From assembly GCA_949282965.1 (NCBI GenBank), contig CASDQW010000004.1:1-45617 (forward strand): 45,617 nt of DNA, in the 5' to 3' direction. Position numbers and translations under genes: made by a program. Below, in pieces: positions 1-8,937 of this stretch; the stretch's first letter is position 1, and the number at the start of each line of letters is the position of its first letter. The stretch is from an uncultured Lentisphaeria bacterium. Lineage in GTDB: Bacteria; Verrucomicrobiota; Lentisphaeria; Victivallales; Victivallaceae. Below the pieces are notes generated by a model. The model did no database searches. It had not been told where the DNA came from and saw nothing but the letters and a program-made list of their open reading frames with translations.

Positions 1-25
1 TCAGATGTTGTGGGACAGCATCTGA
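1..25. repeat. Hairpin-forming inverted repeat at the window edge
   Basis: Positions 1-11 pair with 15-25 (11 bp with one G-T wobble) around a GGG loop. No T run follows on the plus strand, so this is not a clear terminator for rightward transcription. It may be the end of an element whose rest lies outside the window. The remaining sequence up to 245 is AT-rich non-coding DNA that I can only assign to the promoter region of the next gene. Confidence 0.5.
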
Positions 26-195
26 CTCTGTCCGTATGCGAGGCGCTCCGGAACAGGCATATTTACCAGGATTCGCACAACTATAATCCAACTCAACGAA
101 AAGGAAAAACCGGAAATGGGTAATTTTAAAAAACAATCAACTCAGGTTCAAATAGGGTGGTTAGAATGACGATTTCAAAGAATTATGGGACGGCA

Positions 196-224
196 CTGTT
201 TTAATTTCAATAATTTTCTATAAT
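196..224 (+). promoter_or_regulatory. Putative sigma70 promoter of the carbohydrate cluster
   Basis: A perfect TATAAT lies at 219-224, in an AT-rich stretch about 50 bases before the first start codon. The -35 side is weak (CTGTTT at 196-201 with 17-base spacing), so the box rests mainly on the -10. It would drive the esterase and possibly the whole five-gene cluster. Confidence 0.45.
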
Positions 225-272
225 ATAGAGCAACGAAAAAATTCAATGCCTGTCGGAACGAGGAAGTTGACT

Positions 273-1811
273 ATGAAAAAATGGGTGTGGATCTTGCTGC
301 TCGGCATGGTGACGCCGGTATGGGCGGGACTGGAGGTGGCGGGGATTTTTGCTCCGCACATGGTCATGCAGCGCGGCCGGCCGCTGCCGGTATGGGGGCG
401 GGCTGTGCCGGGGCAGATGGTCACGGTGACGCTGGGCGGGGACACGGCTTCGGCGAAGGCCGACGCGGAGGGAATGTGGCGCCTGACGTTTCCCCCCCGC
501 GAGGCGGGAGGACCGGAGGAAATGACGATTGTCGCCGGAGAGGAGGTGAAACGAATCGGCAACATTCTTTTCGGGGATGTCTTTCTCTGTTCCGGGCAGT
601 CCAATATGGAATGGCATCTTGTAAATACCGATGGTGGCGCGGAGGCGATTGCGGCGTCGGCGGATCCGCAGCTGCGGCTGTTCTTTTCCGATCGGCGCAT
701 GTCGGAGACGCCGGAACCGGAAGTGCGCGGGAAATGGTATGGTGCCTCGCCGAAAACCACGCCGAAATTTTCCGCTGTGGCTTATTATTTCGGGCGCGCT
801 ATGCGGCGCGAACTGGGGGTGCCGGTCGGCCTGATCAACGCCTCGCGCGGCGCCTCCCGGGTGGAGAGCTGGATTTCGCGGGATATTCTGGCGGAGACGG
901 CTCCGGAATGGCTGGAGGAATACCGGCGTTCGCAGGAGAACTATGAGGAAAAGTATCAGCGTTACCGGCAGGATCTGCAGGAGTTTCAGCGGCGCTATCC
1001 GGACGCTGCGGCGCTGACGGCGGCGCAGGCGGAGGCGCGCCGGGCGAAGCAACCGATTCCGGTGCGGCCGTTTGTGCCGCTGGGGCCGGAACATCCGCAT
1101 TGTCCGGGGGGATTGTACAATGCGCTGATTCATCCGCTGGCGCCGTTTCCATTGCGCGGAGTGATCTTCTATCAGGGCGAGGCGGATGTGGCGCGTGCGG
1201 CGTTGTATCCGGCGCGGTTCGGCGCGATGCTGCGCTGCTGGCGGGAGCGGCTGGCGGATCCGGACCTGCCGCTGGTGATGGTGCAGCTGCCGAATTACGG
1301 CAAGACGTTTCCGGAATGCCGGGAAAACCAGTGGGCGGATCTGCGCGCGGCCCAGGCGGCGGCCGCCGCCGCGGAGAAGAATGTGGAATATGTGGTGACG
1401 CTGGACGTCGGCGATCCGCGGAATCTGCATCCGCGCAACAAGGCGCCGGTCGGGGAACGGCTGGCGGCGACGTTTCTGCACTGTTTCTACGGGGAAACGG
1501 AACGGCCCTGTTACGGGCCGCGGTTCCGGAGTGCGGAATTTTCCGGCGGCATGGCGAGAATCACCTTTGACCACGCGGAAGGGTTGAAGACCACCGACGG
1601 CGAACCGGTGCGGGCGTTTCAGCTGGCCGGACCCGACGGCCGGTTTTACTGGGCCGAGGCCGGACTGGACAACGGGACGGTGGTGGTGCGCTGTGCGAAA
1701 GTGCCGGAGCCGGTGGCGGTGCGTTACGCCTGGGAGTATTCGCCCCGGGTGAATCTGGTCAACGAAGACGGACTGCCCGCCGCGCCGTTTCAGTACCGGG
1801 TGGAACGGTGA
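273..1811 (+). CDS. Secreted sialate O-acetylesterase (SASA/SGNH family)
   Basis: This is a 512-residue carbohydrate esterase of the sialate O-acetylesterase family, which removes O-acetyl groups from sialic acids or other acetylated sugars. An N-terminal signal peptide (MKKWVWILLL followed by a small-residue cleavage region near 18) predicts export. The SGNH block I signature GQSNM is at about residues 108-112, with the nucleophile Ser about 110, and FYQGEADV in the middle of the protein matches the family's second conserved block. The start at 273 is preferred over an in-frame ATG at 246 because GAGGAAG ends 7 bases before it and the signal peptide begins there. It opens a same-strand cluster with a pseudopilin, two Gfo/Idh/MocA oxidoreductases and a secreted glycosidase-like protein, so a role in stripping acetyl groups before glycan cleavage is likely. 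The true substrate cannot be told from sequence. Confidence 0.9.
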   Translation: MKKWVWILLLGMVTPVWAGLEVAGIFAPHMVMQRGRPLPVWGRAVPGQMVTVTLGGDTASAKADAEGMWRLTFPPREAGGPEEMTIVAGEEVKRIGNILFGDVFLCSGQSNMEWHLVNTDGGAEAIAASADPQLRLFFSDRRMSETPEPEVRGKWYGASPKTTPKFSAVAYYFGRAMRRELGVPVGLINASRGASRVESWISRDILAETAPEWLEEYRRSQENYEEKYQRYRQDLQEFQRRYPDAAALTAAQAEARRAKQPIPVRPFVPLGPEHPHCPGGLYNALIHPLAPFPLRGVIFYQGEADVARAALYPARFGAMLRCWRERLADPDLPLVMVQLPNYGKTFPECRENQWADLRAAQAAAAAAEKNVEYVVTLDVGDPRNLHPRNKAPVGERLAATFLHCFYGETERPCYGPRFRSAEFSGGMARITFDHAEGLKTTDGEPVRAFQLAGPDGRFYWAEAGLDNGTVVVRCAKVPEPVAVRYAWEYSPRVNLVNEDGLPAAPFQYRVER

Positions 1812-1883
1812 CGGACGCCCGGAGGGAATGAAAGGAAATGTGGATTTTATCGGAGATCATGACAACACTTGAGGGAGAATCGT

Positions 1884-2645
1884 ATGAAAAAGCCTTTCAC
1901 GCTGATTGAACTTCTGGTCGTCATTGCCATCATCGCCATTCTGGCCTCCATGCTGTTGCCGGCGCTCAACCAGGCGCGGGCCCGGGGACACTCCGCCTTC
2001 TGTTCCGGGAGTTTGCGGCAGATCATGTCCGGTACGCTGATGTACATGGCCGACAACCATGACTGGATTCACGCGGCCTACGGCGGTGACGCCGGAGACA
2101 AGCAGTCCTGGTTCTGGACCATGGCCAAAGGCCGTTACATTACCGGCACGCCGGATCCTTCCGCCAAAATTAAAATCCGCGAAGGCGGCGGCGCGAGAAT
2201 CGGTCAGATGAAGGGGATCATGTATTGTCCGACGTTGCGGGGCAAGGTGGTGCCGGAGTATTATAATTACGGAATGCGCGCCTGTTACCGCGGCAACGGC
2301 ATTTACGGCTACGGCTACATCCGGCCGGTGGGCAACCGGGTGCGGATGCTGCGGCAGAGCGGCACCGGCGTCAACAACGCCGAGACCATCGTTTCACCTT
2401 CCGCGTACATTGTTTACGGCGACACCTACAATACGGCGTCGAGCGGCAGTTTCAAGGACGCCGGTTGTTACTGGCTGTACGATGACGACACCAGCTCCAG
2501 TTATCAGGAGACGGCGCTGCTGAGTCTGCATCACAATGCCCGGGCGAATGTCGCCTATCTCGACGGTCACGTCGCGGCGATCGGCAAGGCAGAAGCAGAC
2601 GAACAGGGGTTTGACGGGCCCTGCAGCCGGGTGACGATGCAGTAA
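1884..2645 (+). CDS. Type II secretion/pilin-like pseudopilin with H-X9-DG C-terminus
   Basis: This 253-residue protein starts with a type IV prepilin leader: MKKP, then FTLIELLVV and a hydrophobic helix to about residue 30. The Glu at position 5 of the mature helix is kept, but the residue before the cleavage site is Pro instead of the usual Gly. The C-terminus carries the H-x9-DG pattern ([13 protein letters not shown]), typical of the pseudopilin families expanded in Planctomycetes and Lentisphaerota. The start at 1884 follows GAGGGAG at good spacing; an upstream in-frame TTG at 1869 is less likely. Such proteins are processed by prepilin peptidase and sit in the envelope. Their location inside carbohydrate loci suggests binding or presentation of polysaccharide at the surface, which is inference. 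Confidence 0.88.
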   Translation: MKKPFTLIELLVVIAIIAILASMLLPALNQARARGHSAFCSGSLRQIMSGTLMYMADNHDWIHAAYGGDAGDKQSWFWTMAKGRYITGTPDPSAKIKIREGGGARIGQMKGIMYCPTLRGKVVPEYYNYGMRACYRGNGIYGYGYIRPVGNRVRMLRQSGTGVNNAETIVSPSAYIVYGDTYNTASSGSFKDAGCYWLYDDDTSSSYQETALLSLHHNARANVAYLDGHVAAIGKAEADEQGFDGPCSRVTMQ

Positions 2646-2690
2646 ATGAAACCAAATCCAAACATCCTGTGTAGAAGAGAGAACGGAATC

Positions 2691-3857
2691 GTGAAAAAGA
2701 TTGGAGTTATCGGGTGCGGCACCCGGATCAACAGTTTGTTGAAATATATGGAATGGGATCCCGGACAGCTCCGGATCGACGCGGTCTGCGACCTGGACCG
2801 GGCCCGGGCGGAGGCGCTGGCGGCGAAGCTGCCGGGTGTTGTTCGGATTCACGCCGATGCCGACGCCCTGCTGCGGGATCCCGCGCTGGACTGGGTGATG
2901 GTCATGACGCCGAATGCAATCCATGCCGGACTGGTCATCCGGGCGTTCGAGGCGGGGAAACATGTGTTTTCGGAGAAGCCGATGGCGGTCTCCTTCGCCG
3001 AATGTCTGGCGATCTGGGAGGCGTGGAAGAAGAGCGGACGGCAGTATCTGATCGGGTTCACCCTGCGATATTCGCCGCATTATCGGAAAATCCGCGAGGT
3101 GGTCGCCTCCGGGCTGATCGGTACGCCGGTCAGTTTGGAATTCAACGAAAACGTGCTGCCGGAACATGGCGGTCATATCTGCTGCTGCTGGCGGCGAAAC
3201 CGGGCGACGACCGGCTTCCATCTGCTGGAAAAATGTTGCCATGATCTTGATATTGCCAATTACATTCTGGACAGTGTGCCGATGCGCGGAGCGTCGTTCG
3301 GGTCGCTCTCGGTTTTCCGCCCGGAGAATGCCGGATTGATGGAAAAATACCGGGACGAAGACGGGACGTCGGTCTTCTGCCGCTGGCCGACGGCGAAGGG
3401 GCGTGATCCCTTCCGGTCCGACAAGGATATCGTCGATCACCAGGTCTGCATTCTGGAATATGCCTCCGGCGTGAGCGGGACGTTTCACACCAACATCAAT
3501 TGCCCGATCAACGAGCGGCGCATGTACATTGCCGGGACCGAGGGAACCTTGCGCGCCGATGCGATTTCCGGCGTGATCGAAGTGCGCACGTTGGACGGCC
3601 GGCAATATGATTTCTCCACCGGCGAAAAAGGCAGCCACGCCGGCGGCGACCGGACACTGCTGAAGACGCTGGCTGTCGCGGTCTGCCGCGGGCTGGAGAA
3701 CGAAGAGGCGATTCTCAGCGGTGTCACGTCGGCCGCCACCTGTTTTGCTCTGGACGAAGCGATGCGGCAGGGGGCGGTGGTGGATCTGCGCCCGTGGTGG
3801 GAACAGTTGGAAAAGGTGAGAGGAAAACATAACAGATGTCTGTCGAAATGTGGTTGA
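2691..3857 (+). CDS. Gfo/Idh/MocA family NAD(P)-dependent oxidoreductase (first copy)
   Basis: This is a 388-residue cytoplasmic dehydrogenase. The N-terminal Rossmann fold shows the glycine-rich IGVIGCGTR motif, and the family Glu-Lys-Pro motif (SEKPMAV) lies at about residue 95-100. The C-terminal substrate domain contains LEKCCHDLDIANY, nearly the same as KCCHDLDLIAW in the second copy at 6321. Family members oxidise or reduce sugars, inositols and glycosides. A GTG start at 2691 is chosen because AGAAGAGAG precedes it and the Rossmann strand begins right after it; an ATG at 2646 would add 15 unrelated residues. Its 3' end overlaps the next gene by 22 bases, which suggests translational coupling. 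Its substrate is unknown. Confidence 0.9.
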   Translation: MKKIGVIGCGTRINSLLKYMEWDPGQLRIDAVCDLDRARAEALAAKLPGVVRIHADADALLRDPALDWVMVMTPNAIHAGLVIRAFEAGKHVFSEKPMAVSFAECLAIWEAWKKSGRQYLIGFTLRYSPHYRKIREVVASGLIGTPVSLEFNENVLPEHGGHICCCWRRNRATTGFHLLEKCCHDLDIANYILDSVPMRGASFGSLSVFRPENAGLMEKYRDEDGTSVFCRWPTAKGRDPFRSDKDIVDHQVCILEYASGVSGTFHTNINCPINERRMYIAGTEGTLRADAISGVIEVRTLDGRQYDFSTGEKGSHAGGDRTLLKTLAVAVCRGLENEEAILSGVTSAATCFALDEAMRQGAVVDLRPWWEQLEKVRGKHNRCLSKCG

Positions 3858-6283
3858 TTCCAGTGGTTCTGGCGTTGCTGACGGCCGCCGGAAACGATGT
3901 TTGCTCCGCCGAAACGGAGGCGTGGCGCCTGGAACGGGAGGGGAAGCGGTTTTTCCACTTCAGTCGCGGGGAACGGTTTCAGCCGTCGACGGGGGGGTAT
4001 GTGCGAACGCTGGAGTTCTCCGCTCCGGCGAAGACACCCTCCACGGCGCCGGTCCGGCTGCGGGTTTGCCGTTCCGTGCCGTTGCGTCCGGGGGAACCGG
4101 CGGAACTGGTGATCGGGTACCGGGACGGGTATGTCGCGGCCTCCAACCGTGGTTATTACCGGGCGTTCGTCCGGGCCGGAGAGCGGAGTCTGTGGGAAGG
4201 GGACGCGGCGGACGCGAACGACCGGGAGTTCCGGGTAACGGTGCCGCCCGAAATGATGGCGGCGGGGATTCTCCCGCTGTCGGTCGGGCTGGAAGGGGTG
4301 CGGCCAGTGAAGAACTTCCGATTGAAGGCGGTGTTTGAAAAACTGGAGATCCGGCAGGGCGGGGAAACGCGGTCGCTGCTGGAGAGCATTGCGCCGGTCG
4401 CTGATTTCAGGGAGATTGCCGACACCGCCCCGGTGGCGCTGCTGCCGCCGCGCAATCCGGAATGGATGTGGAATCTGGTGGCGGTGCAGGGCTGGTTTCA
4501 GCCGGATTTCAATCTGCTCAAGCGCCGCGACGTGTATCTGCCGCTGGTGCGGGATGAATTGAAGATGAACGTGATCATCATGCGTCCGCCGGCGGTGTTC
4601 AACGCCAAGCATCACAACCGCCAGGCGCCGCCGGGACATGCGCATACGCCGCCGGAGGATTTTTTCATCACCGATGAGGAGTTTTTCAGTGCGATGGCGG
4701 ATTACCGGAAGGCCGGTTTCAAGATCGTCCTGTACACCAGCATCACCAATCTCGGCCATACGAAGGAGTGGAATACCGGAAAAATTCAGGACGAACACCC
4801 CGACTGGCTCCAACGCGGTCCGAACGGCGAGGCGGTTTACGCCTTCGGCAACCGGAATCTGTGCCCGAATACGGGCGCGCTCGACGCCGCGATCGCATAT
4901 TCCAGGGAACTGGTGGAGAAATACAAGGTCGATGCCCTCATGTTCGACAATAATTTCTTTCAGATTCCCCGGAGCGCCGACGGCGGCGGGATTGCCGCCT
5001 GCTACTGCGCCTCCTGCCGGGACAAATTCCGGGCGTATATGCGGAAGCATTACGCCACCGACCTGGAGCCGGTTTTCGGCGTCACTGCCGAGACCGTGGA
5101 TATTCCGACCGAACCGGGGGCGTTGTGGAACGTCTGGCTGGATTGGCGCAACCGGGTCTGGGCGGAGGCGATGAACAAAGTGCGCGCGGCCATCGACGTC
5201 CCGGTATGGGCCAATACCGAATACATGTGGGCGGACTGGCAGCTCGGGGTGGACCGGGTGTACCGGGGCGAGGATGCGGTTTTTTCCGAATCGAACGCCC
5301 TGGGCGATCTGGCGGAGAAATACTGTCTCGGCAACGCCTATGCGCCGGACCGGCCGCATTTCAGCTATCTGGTGCCGTACACGGTGGGTGGCGAGCGGTT
5401 CTGGCGGCTGCGTCCTCCGGCGGAAGTGGCGGAACTGATGGGAACCACGCTGGCATTCAATGTCCGTCCCTGGCTGATGTTTCACGGCTGGGACCCGGAA
5501 CTGGGATATCCCGAACCGGTGGGGGACGCCAATCGGGAAAGCCAGGAGGTGTTGAAGCGTTATTTCCGGTTCCGGTACGCTTACCGGGACTGGTTTCGCA
5601 CCATGACTCCGGTGGCGGAAATCGGCGTGGTGACTTCCAGTCGAAACCGCATGTACCGATCCGGGCGGAATTTCAGTCCGGGACTTGCCGCCATGCTCCG
5701 CAACGGATTTGCCGCGGAGGCCGTCCACGATCTGACGCTGGCGGAAACCGATTTGACCCGTTACCGGTTTCTGCTGGCCGACGAATATGAGTGCATGTCG
5801 GAAGCCGAAGCGGAAAAACTGATTGAATTTGTAAAAAAAGGTGGTATCATATGGGTGACCGCCGATGTCGGCCGCCGGGATCAGTTCGGACGGATCCGAC
5901 CGGAATCGGCGCTGCTGTCGCGCTGGGAGCGGGTTCGGGAAAATGCCGCCGGGAACATTGAGCTTTTCGACCATGTCAATGGCCTGGCGGAGACAATCGG
6001 CGACCGGATGCGGTGGAAGTCGAAAGCCTATCTGGCGGTGATTCGTCCGTACCGGCTGCCCGACGGTCGGGTTCTGTTGCACGGCGTGGCCCGGCGCGGA
6101 CGGCATCAGCGGCGGGATTTGCACCTGCCGGAGGCGTTGCGGGGGGCCGGCACGGTGAAACTGCATTCGCCGCATTTTGAGGCGCCGCGCCGCTTGACGG
6201 TGCGGGACGGAGTGGTTTCCATTCCGGAAGAGGCTTGGTATTTCATAGTGGAGGCGGCGGCTCCGGTACCGGAACGCCGGTAA
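3836..6283 (+). CDS. Secreted TIM-barrel glycoside hydrolase-like protein with GH42-type trimerisation domain
   Basis: This 815-residue protein has an N-terminal hydrophobic signal segment (about residues 5-20). A beta-rich region runs to about 200. A TIM-barrel-like domain then covers about 210-560 with strand motifs such as LYTSITNLGH and DALMFDNNFF and a CYCASC cysteine cluster. From about 590 to 700 there is a glutamine-amidotransferase-like fold with VKKGGIIWVTADVG, as in the beta-galactosidase trimerisation domain. This matches uncharacterised glycosyl hydrolase-like proteins common in PVC and Bacteroidetes genomes. I cannot name the catalytic acids or the substrate. It overlaps the upstream oxidoreductase by 22 bases. 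A second start at 3848 would also leave a complete signal peptide. Confidence 0.75.
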   Translation: MSVEMWLIPVVLALLTAAGNDVCSAETEAWRLEREGKRFFHFSRGERFQPSTGGYVRTLEFSAPAKTPSTAPVRLRVCRSVPLRPGEPAELVIGYRDGYVAASNRGYYRAFVRAGERSLWEGDAADANDREFRVTVPPEMMAAGILPLSVGLEGVRPVKNFRLKAVFEKLEIRQGGETRSLLESIAPVADFREIADTAPVALLPPRNPEWMWNLVAVQGWFQPDFNLLKRRDVYLPLVRDELKMNVIIMRPPAVFNAKHHNRQAPPGHAHTPPEDFFITDEEFFSAMADYRKAGFKIVLYTSITNLGHTKEWNTGKIQDEHPDWLQRGPNGEAVYAFGNRNLCPNTGALDAAIAYSRELVEKYKVDALMFDNNFFQIPRSADGGGIAACYCASCRDKFRAYMRKHYATDLEPVFGVTAETVDIPTEPGALWNVWLDWRNRVWAEAMNKVRAAIDVPVWANTEYMWADWQLGVDRVYRGEDAVFSESNALGDLAEKYCLGNAYAPDRPHFSYLVPYTVGGERFWRLRPPAEVAELMGTTLAFNVRPWLMFHGWDPELGYPEPVGDANRESQEVLKRYFRFRYAYRDWFRTMTPVAEIGVVTSSRNRMYRSGRNFSPGLAAMLRNGFAAEAVHDLTLAETDLTRYRFLLADEYECMSEAEAEKLIEFVKKGGIIWVTADVGRRDQFGRIRPESALLSRWERVRENAAGNIELFDHVNGLAETIGDRMRWKSKAYLAVIRPYRLPDGRVLLHGVARRGRHQRRDLHLPEALRGAGTVKLHSPHFEAPRRLTVRDGVVSIPEEAWYFIVEAAAPVPERR

Positions 6284-6320
6284 TTTTCCGCGCGAAAGTG
6301 AAAAGGATACGGAATTTCCC

Positions 6321-7604
6321 ATGGTGACAACGATCATTGTCGGAGCAGGGCACCGTGCCCTGCAGTATGCGCGTTATGCCCGGACGGCTCCGGACCGGAT
6401 GCGGATCGTCGGTGTAGCCGATCCCGATCCTGACCGGAGACGGGCGGTGGCGGAGGAATACGGTCTGACGGCGGAACAATGTTTCGAATCCGCCGCGGAC
6501 CTGGCGGCGCACGGCAGACTGGCTGATGCGGTGATCAACGGCACCATGGACCGGGATCATGTGCCGACCACCATTCCGCTGCTGGAGCAGGGATACGACG
6601 TGCTGCTGGAAAAACCGTTCGCCACCACGCCGCGCGAGCTGGAGGAACTGGCGGCCGCGGTACAGCGCACCGGGCGGCGGGTGATGATCTGCCATGTGCT
6701 GCGCTATGCTCCGTTTTACGCTGAAATCAAACAGCGGGTGCTGGCCGGAGAAATCGGCGACCTGATCGACATTCAGACGGCGGAGCACGTCAGCTATCAC
6801 CATTATTCGATGGGATATGTGCGCGGCAAGTGGCGGCGGGAGGATCTGGGCGGATCAAGTTTCCTGATGGCCAAATGCTGCCACGATCTGGATCTGATCG
6901 CATGGCTGAAGAGCGGCGTGCGTCCGGCGCGGGTGGCCAGCTTCGGCAGCCGCAGTTATTTCCGCCGGGAAAAAGCGCCCGCGGGCAGCGGCGAACATTG
7001 TCTGCTGGATTGTCCGCTGGAAAAAGAATGTCCCTATTCGGTGCGCAAGCTGCATCTGGATCATCCGGACCGCTGGACGTATTACGTCTGGCCGCACCTT
7101 GACCATCGCGCCGGTGTCACGCTGGCAGAGAAGGAGGTGGTGCTGCGGGATCCGGCCAATCCGTATTCCCGCTGCGTCTGGAAGCTGGACAACGACCTGC
7201 TGGACCGCCAGAGCGTGATGGTGGAATTTTCCGACGGGGCGCTGGCAACCCATCAGATGATCGGAGGCACCAGTGCTCCGATGCGGAAAATTCACCTGAT
7301 CGGCACGACCGGGGAAATCGAGGGCACCTTTGAGGAAAACCGGTTCCGGATCCGCCATATGGATCCGAGTCCGGGACGGGAATTCCGGGAGGAATGGGTC
7401 GAACTGGACGGTTCGGACGACCATGCCGGAGCGCACGGGGGGCACGGTGGCGGCGATGAGCGGCTGGCGGCGGATTTCGCGGCGCTGGTGCTGGGGGAAC
7501 CGGGATCGGTTTCCCGGACGCTGTTCGAGGATTCGGTGACGGGGCACCGGATCGGCTTCCTCGCGGATCAGGCGGTACGGGAGGGGCGCGTCATCGCCTT
7601 CTGA
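6321..7604 (+). CDS. Gfo/Idh/MocA family oxidoreductase (second copy)
   Basis: This 427-residue NAD(P)-dependent dehydrogenase of the Gfo/Idh/MocA family shows a Rossmann motif IIVGAGHRA at the start and the catalytic-loop motif EKPFATT at about residues 95-101. Its substrate domain carries KCCHDLDLIAW, shared with the first copy. It is about 40 residues longer than that copy, with a Cys-containing insert (LLDCPLEKECPYSVRK) typical of a subset of these enzymes. Two members flanking a secreted glycosidase-like protein suggest oxidation of a released sugar or of the glycoside itself, but this is inference. The RBS (AAAGGA, about 13 bases before the ATG) is weak. The gene ends the plus-strand cluster and faces the convergent peptidase gene. 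Confidence 0.88.
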   Translation: MVTTIIVGAGHRALQYARYARTAPDRMRIVGVADPDPDRRRAVAEEYGLTAEQCFESAADLAAHGRLADAVINGTMDRDHVPTTIPLLEQGYDVLLEKPFATTPRELEELAAAVQRTGRRVMICHVLRYAPFYAEIKQRVLAGEIGDLIDIQTAEHVSYHHYSMGYVRGKWRREDLGGSSFLMAKCCHDLDLIAWLKSGVRPARVASFGSRSYFRREKAPAGSGEHCLLDCPLEKECPYSVRKLHLDHPDRWTYYVWPHLDHRAGVTLAEKEVVLRDPANPYSRCVWKLDNDLLDRQSVMVEFSDGALATHQMIGGTSAPMRKIHLIGTTGEIEGTFEENRFRIRHMDPSPGREFREEWVELDGSDDHAGAHGGHGGGDERLAADFAALVLGEPGSVSRTLFEDSVTGHRIGFLADQAVREGRVIAF

Positions 7605-7607
7605 CGA

Positions 7608-7646
7608 CCCGCCGGCTGCATCGCGGCGGGCCGCGAATATCCGCGG
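7608..7646. terminator. Two GC hairpins between convergent genes
   Basis: CCCGCCG at 7608-7614 pairs with CGGCGGG at 7624-7630, and CCGCG at 7631-7635 pairs with CGCGG at 7642-7646. They lie in the 55-base gap between two convergent genes and could stop transcription from both sides. There is no T run, so intrinsic termination is uncertain. Confidence 0.35.
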
Positions 7647-7659
7647 GGCATGACCGGTT

Positions 7660-8937
7660 TCAACGCCGGAGGGCTTTTACGGCGCGTTCCAGGACTTCGT
7701 CGTGTCCTTTCAGGAGCGCCTCCGCATGCATGGGCACCGCCAGGTCCGGAGTGATGCCGACCTTTTCGATCTGGCGACCGTCGGTGCGCAGACTGTTGCC
7801 GAAGACCGTCTGGAGCCGGAATCCGCTGGGCAGTTTTACGAATTCCGAGGGCAGGCACATGCCGGGGGTTTTGGCCCCCACGAGCACGGCCGCCTTGGCG
7901 TCCTGCATGGCGCCGGCGAAGAGTTCGGAGGTGCTGCAGGATTCACCGTCGATCAGGATCGCCACCGGTCCGTCGTAAGCGAGCGGCTGCGGGGCGGAGC
8001 GCGGCGTCAGTGTGGTGCCGTCGATGATCAATTTCCCCATGGGCACCTCCCGGGTGCAGCACCAGGCGGCGATCCATTCGGCGGTCATGAGGATCCCGCC
8101 GGGGTTGCCGCGCAGGTCGATGATGAGACCGCGCATCCGGTCCCGGTAGCGGCGGATGTCCTTGCGGAAACGGCTGACCATCTCCGGCACGAAAAGATCA
8201 AACTGCACATAAAGAACGTCGTCCGGCAGCAGTCGCGAACGATACACCGACGTCAGCCGGGGCAGGGCGCCGACCTGGAAAAACGTTCCGTTGTTCGGCC
8301 GTCGTTCCAGTTTCAAAGTCCGTTCCCTGCCGTCGGCGCGGAGCGTTACGCGGGCTTTGCTCCCCGCTCCTCCCCGCAGCAGCAGCGAACGGGTCAGCAT
8401 CGCCCAGCCGGGAAAGACCGGCTGTTCCGGCCGGATGGCGATGCCGTCGATGGCGACGACCTCCTCGCCCGGCCGCACGCCTTTTTCCGCGGCGGCGGAA
8501 CCTTCGAAAACCTGATGCACCACCACCTTGCCGTCAATATCCAGTACGGAGAATCCGGGATCCGCAGCGACGGCATGATTGCCGCCTACCGGGGTGTTGA
8601 CCGCCCGCAGCGCGGCGGTGCCGGCCTCTCCGTACGGGGGCGTCAGCTGGATATGGCTGTCGCCGATTTCGGCGACCATGCGGTTGATGTTTTCCGCGAT
8701 TTCGCGGTCATTGCCGCTGCGGAGCACGGCGTCGCGATATTTGTCGTAAACGCTTTTGCGGAAATCCCGGTCGAAATTCGGATTGTAATGCGATCGGGCG
8801 ATGGCGTTCCAGACTTCGTCAAGCACCTGCTGCGCCCGGGCAGCGTTCGCGCCGTTCTCCGCGGCGGCGGCGGTGAACAGCATCAGCAAAGCGGCCAGCG
8901 CCGCGGAAATTTTACGGCTGTTTCTTATTTTGAGCAT
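7660..8937 (-). CDS. S41 family peptidase with PDZ domain, exported
   Basis: This 425-residue envelope protease has a signal peptide (MLKIRNSRK then an Ala/Leu-rich stretch to about 28), a PDZ-like segment (about 130-190, VVHQVFEGSAAAEKG) and an S41 core (IIDLRGNPGG at about 274-281, GESCSTSE with candidate nucleophile Ser about 335). The GKG lysine of classical C-terminal processing proteases is replaced (KTPGMC), while a GDSH motif with His about 95 is present, as in S41 members that use Ser and His. A cleavage specificity cannot be assigned. Three ATGs stand in a row; the last, at 8937, is best spaced from AGAGGAAG. The start lies inside the end of the upstream lipoprotein gene, which suggests coupling. 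Confidence 0.82.
   Translation of the reverse strand: MLKIRNSRKISAALAALLMLFTAAAAENGANAARAQQVLDEVWNAIARSHYNPNFDRDFRKSVYDKYRDAVLRSGNDREIAENINRMVAEIGDSHIQLTPPYGEAGTAALRAVNTPVGGNHAVAADPGFSVLDIDGKVVVHQVFEGSAAAEKGVRPGEEVVAIDGIAIRPEQPVFPGWAMLTRSLLLRGGAGSKARVTLRADGRERTLKLERRPNNGTFFQVGALPRLTSVYRSRLLPDDVLYVQFDLFVPEMVSRFRKDIRRYRDRMRGLIIDLRGNPGGILMTAEWIAAWCCTREVPMGKLIIDGTTLTPRSAPQPLAYDGPVAILIDGESCSTSELFAGAMQDAKAAVLVGAKTPGMCLPSEFVKLPSGFRLQTVFGNSLRTDGRQIEKVGITPDLAVPMHAEALLKGHDEVLERAVKALRR

Noticed and set aside
3485-6337. A 950-codon open frame on the minus strand
   Set aside because: It lies opposite the glycosidase-like gene and its neighbours, is extremely rich in Arg, His and Pro, and has no recognisable domain. 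Such frames arise from the high GC content of the true gene.
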